From Odontocerum albicorne (Eukaryota > Arthropoda > Insecta > Trichoptera > Odontoceridae): DNA of 64,000 bases. The stretch spans positions 49,145,011 to 49,209,010 of the forward strand of contig OX463842.1 in assembly GCA_949825065.1 (NCBI GenBank), in the 5' to 3' direction. A program made the translations under genes and the position numbers. Positions 61,399 through 64,000 of the stretch are shown here, piece by piece (the stretch's first letter is position 1; the number at the start of each line of letters is the position of its first letter). The notes beneath the pieces are model-generated. The model was not told the origin of the DNA. It ran no database searches and worked only from the letters and a program-made list of their open reading frames with translations.

Positions 61399-61869
61399 CT
61401 TGAAAAAAGGGCTAATCTATGAAGAAATAATTTTAATACAGAAGAACTCACATACACCAACAGAAATAAACGCGATCGCCCCAACGGACTGACAGAAATT
61501 ACTAATTTGTAATATGCAGCAAAATCGCTTTGCATGACACAACGCCATACATAGAAAAAATAATATACGCATGCGCATGAGCGCGCATTTTGTATCTCTC
61601 TTTCATGTGACATAGCGCTAACTGTCAAACACAACATGGTAACCCGATCGCAATATTTTATTCGCGATTGTGTACGCGATGATTTACAGTGATGATGTGT
61701 GCAGTGCACGCACCAATTGAGCATACCTTATTTTTGTATTTCGACATAACGCCCACTGGAACTCCTGCAGCGCCCCCTAAATTCTAAAAATTTATAAACG
61801 CCCCCTCAGACCTTTAAAACGCCCACAAGGGGGCGCTGGCGCCCCCGTTAAGAATCACTGTTTTACAGT

Positions 61870-62976
61870 AATCTCTAATTCCTAGACAATCGAGACATTG
61901 ATGCGCCTTCTGTCTATGGGTTACGGAGCAACCGCCCAACACTACATTATTAAAGCATCTGTCATGTTTCTCAGTGTCTATATTTCAACTTAATAAGTGT
62001 TTTTCTATACTTAAGATTTTACAAGATAGATTGGGCCATTTGAGTATAAACCGGTTAATTTATACCTTCGTCAGATTTGTCATGGTTGATTTTGCCATTT
62101 CGATTTGTCTTCGGATCTTTGCTTCGTATTATCCATTAGTTGAGACAAGATCAATGTGTTTATCTACTAAGCTCTAAATAATGTATTTACTTAGATACGT
62201 ACGTAGATAATCTCGTTGATCTTTTCGTAATCCCTTAACGAATCACATTTTGTCAAAGTTTCGAACAAGTCCTCAATAAGTACTTTTATTTACTTTTGGT
62301 TATTCCTTGTCCTAGTTGGCAGTTTTCTATTTCCCCTCCATAATGTATTGGATATGGCTACATAAAAAAAACATATCGTTGACAACTGCAAAAAAATGAA
62401 GTCAGTTATGTTTGTTGTGCAATTTTGGTTGCCTCAATGTGATTATACAATTGTGTGTAAGTATGCGTGTGCAAATGTCTGGCTTAGTGTACAGCTGATT
62501 GGGACATTGACAAAATTTTAATTTTTATAAAGTTGCAAGAAAATATCTTGCAAAGTGGAGATAGTTTATTTGGACAGCAAAAATGAAAATAATAAAAACA
62601 GGATTCTAGTCCGTAAGGCTTCGCGCCGTAAGGCTGCCACAGCGTTAGCTACGCCACTGCCAAAGATTAAAACGAGGATGCTGCGAACGGAGATGCTATT
62701 CATCCGAGTTTAATCAGAGTAACACAATGCAAAAAGAGTGGGCGGGGAAGAAGTGCTTATAGAAAATGCATACTTAGCGCACGCCCTGGGCAACTGGTCT
62801 ATTCAGCTTCCGCAAGAGCTTTATTTTGTGACTAATGAAGAAAAAGTCGTTGAGAAATAAAGCTACTAAAGAGTACTTAAATGCGATGGAATTTAAGTTA
62901 TTTTTATTTTTTTAAATAACGAATGATTTTCAGTTATTAAAAAAATTATATAGTACCAAAATTCAAATATATTTTG
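61870..62976. other. No supported gene
   Basis: Mostly AT-rich. 62600-62800 is less AT-rich (GGCTTCGCGCCGTAAGGCTG, GAGTGGGCGGGGAAG) but has no recognisable frame. Confidence 0.45.
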
Positions 62977-63165
62977 ACAGGTGGATACCGAGGAGAGAAC
63001 AGCTTTTGACAGGTGTATACCGAGGAGAGAAGAGTTTTTGACAAGTGGATTCCAAGGAGAGAAGAGCTTTTGACAGGTTTATACCGTGGAGAGAAGAGCT
63101 TTTGACAGGTTGATAACATGGAGAGAAGAGCTTTTGATAGGTGGACACCGAGGAGTGAAAAGTTT
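62977..63165. repeat. Tandem repeat, 32-bp unit, about six copies
   Basis: Unit GACAGGTGGATACCGAGGAG, AGAAGAGCTTTT with substitutions in each copy (ACAAGTGGATTCCAAGGAG; ACAGGTTTATACCGTGGAG). The minus strand stays open in two frames only because the unit lacks stop triplets. Confidence 0.9.
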
Positions 63166-63239
63166 TTTTGTCTCCACGTAATCAAGTGATCAACCAATTA
63201 ATGCAAATGTAGACCATGTGATTGAAAGTTGTTGGAAGG

Positions 63240-63610
63240 TTAATAAGTGATAGATCAGAAATTTAAGAAGAGTGGATGAATATGAAAAATATATTGGTGG
63301 ACAGAGTAAAATATATATATGGTGCACTGTGAAAGTTGGATGTAAAAAATGATAATACGTGTTGGGAAAATGAAGTTAAAGTCTGTGTGAAAGGGAATAA
63401 TAAAACATGGAGAGTATTTATATAATCAAGAACATGGGGATGATAAAGCAATGAAAAGAGAAAGGGAGTCGTAGAAAGTCAGGGAAATTGCAGGAGTCAT
63501 ATAAGAAGGTGTATGGATGTAAAAGAGGCGAAATAATTGTATCGAGAAAGAAACTTTGACACTCTGTCCTCTCTGTTCACCCCAACAGGAAAATAACGTT
63601 ATGACACTTG
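63240..63610 (+). pseudogene. LINE S ORF2 C-terminal region
   Basis: The forward reading near the end gives RRCMDVKEAK, RERNFDTLSSLFTPTGK, RYD, i.e. the family S signature, preceded by a K/R/E-rich degenerate stretch. Same orientation as 56995-57360. Stops and frame changes throughout. Confidence 0.55.
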
Positions 63611-63664
63611 GCGATGGATTTCTTAATGTCGGCTGCACACTTGCACTGCATATTTTTATCCTCG

Positions 63665-63780
63665 TTAGTTACAATGTCTTTAAACCTCCGTAATGTTAAT
63701 TAATGCTTTAACTATAAATAATATTTGTGAACTAAGTACAAAAATTAATTTTAGGAGTAAGTTTAAGTTAATTAAAAATG
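63665..63780 (+). mobile_element. Penelope-like terminal repeat, outer part
   Basis: TTACAATGTCTTTAAACCTC, CGTAATGTTAATTAATGC, TTTAACTATAAATAATATT is the same string that ends the Penelope repeats at 48352-48405 and (inverted) 29380-29436. Here it lies directly upstream of reverse-transcriptase sequence, so most of the 5' coding part has been deleted. Confidence 0.75.
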
Positions 63781-63784
63781 TTTT

Positions 63785-64000
63785 AGGTATGCAGATGATA
63801 TTCTTTGTGTTTGGACGGGTACCGATAAACAATTACACCAATTTCTAAAATATTTAAATTTTATAGAGATTTTCATAAAATTCACACTAGAAACAGAACA
63901 GGATGGAAAATTAAATTTCTTGGACCTAACAAAGGTGCATTTGACTTTGACATATTTATATATAAAAGACACGTCTTCACTCTATAATTCCAACAACTTC
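63785..64000 (+). pseudogene. Penelope-like reverse transcriptase fragment, cut by window edge
   Basis: Reads RYADDILCVWTGTDKQLHQF, LKYLNFIEIFIKFTLETEQD, GKLNFLDLT. R(Y/F)(V/A)DD is the catalytic motif of reverse transcriptase, and the following FTLE.E..G.LNFLDLT segment is typical of Penelope-like polymerases. After LDLT the sense switches frame (FDFDIFIYKR in the next frame, then SSLYNSNNF back in the first), so at least two frameshifts are present. The rest, including any GIY-YIG domain, lies beyond the window. Confidence 0.85.

Larger units (their letters stand above)
59400..61860 (-). mobile_element. hAT transposon, both ends and 8-bp target duplication, 2461 bp
   Basis: TTTTACAG at 59392-59399 and 61861-61868 is a perfect 8-bp target-site duplication. 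Termini are CAGTGTTTCTTAAC (59400-59413) and, on the minus strand, CAGTGATTCTTAAC (61847-61860), one mismatch in 14. Both subterminal regions are rich in GCGCCCCC-type strings (59456-59474; 61769-61846). The single transposase gene on the minus strand is mutated (next entries). Eight-base duplication and CAGTG ends are hAT hallmarks. Confidence 0.95.

Overview
This window looks like an AT-rich intergenic or intronic block from an animal genome, most likely an insect or other arthropod. The evidence is the transposon mix: CR1/Jockey-like and RTE-like LINEs, Penelope-like elements, tRNA-derived SINEs, mariner, hAT and piggyBac-type elements, long AT-rich tandem arrays and many short TA/TTAA target sites. 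I found no convincing host protein gene, rRNA gene or functional tRNA gene in the 64 kb. Species is not determinable from what I can see.

Layout. 0-14 kb: LINE 3' tails from three families (called here J, C and V), a damaged and an intact copy of a ~606-bp TTAA-flanked MITE (2.15 and 8.99 kb), tRNA-like SINE pieces, a Penelope terminal repeat (5.67 kb), a tandem expansion (9.7-10.0 kb), a Tc1/mariner-like relic (12.3 kb) and a LINE C 3' end (12.8-13.5 kb). 14-23 kb: LINE S tail, Penelope foldback, a decayed ~215-bp tandem, a 428-bp mariner deletion derivative with TA target sites (17.87 kb), and the main coding feature, a LINE on the minus strand whose ORF2 (953 codons, endonuclease plus reverse transcriptase) has no stop codon (19.26-22.12 kb). 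Its 5' side abuts a Penelope terminal repeat, and the pair is bracketed by a 17-bp direct repeat. 23-38 kb: a 48-bp minisatellite (24.06-25.05), MITE copy C (25.8), an 80-bp tandem (26.4-27.0), a Penelope 3' end with GIY-YIG endonuclease (29.4-30.0), a LINE J insertion with target-site duplication (32.9-33.4), MITE copy D (33.8) and a ~23-bp satellite with a ~680-bp higher-order period (35.5-37.2). 38-54 kb: RTE-like LINE fragments, SINEs, two LINE J tails, a duplicated Penelope C-terminus (44.0-44.6), a cluster of four hairpins (45.1), a SINE split by a LINE tail (47.8), a Penelope foldback (48.1-48.4), and a mariner deletion derivative (51.5-52.5) inserted in a dispersed repeat. 54-64 kb: microsatellite, a 2.6-kb foldback with ~0.9-kb arms (55.9-58.5), an RTE-like 3' end, a complete-ended but mutated hAT transposon with a perfect 8-bp duplication (59.4-61.9), a 32-bp tandem, a LINE S tail, and a Penelope terminal repeat plus reverse-transcriptase fragment running off the right edge.

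How the parts relate: only the LINE ORF2 looks currently translatable. Short non-autonomous elements (TTAA MITEs, mariner deletion derivative, SINEs) depend on machinery encoded elsewhere; SINEs plausibly use one of the LINEs. The Penelope terminal repeats carry a hammerhead-ribozyme-like core (CUGAAGA and GAA boxes, self-complementary ACCGGU, CCC/GGG stem), which is the most interesting RNA-level signal. All family assignments come from reading motifs by eye; no search was run.
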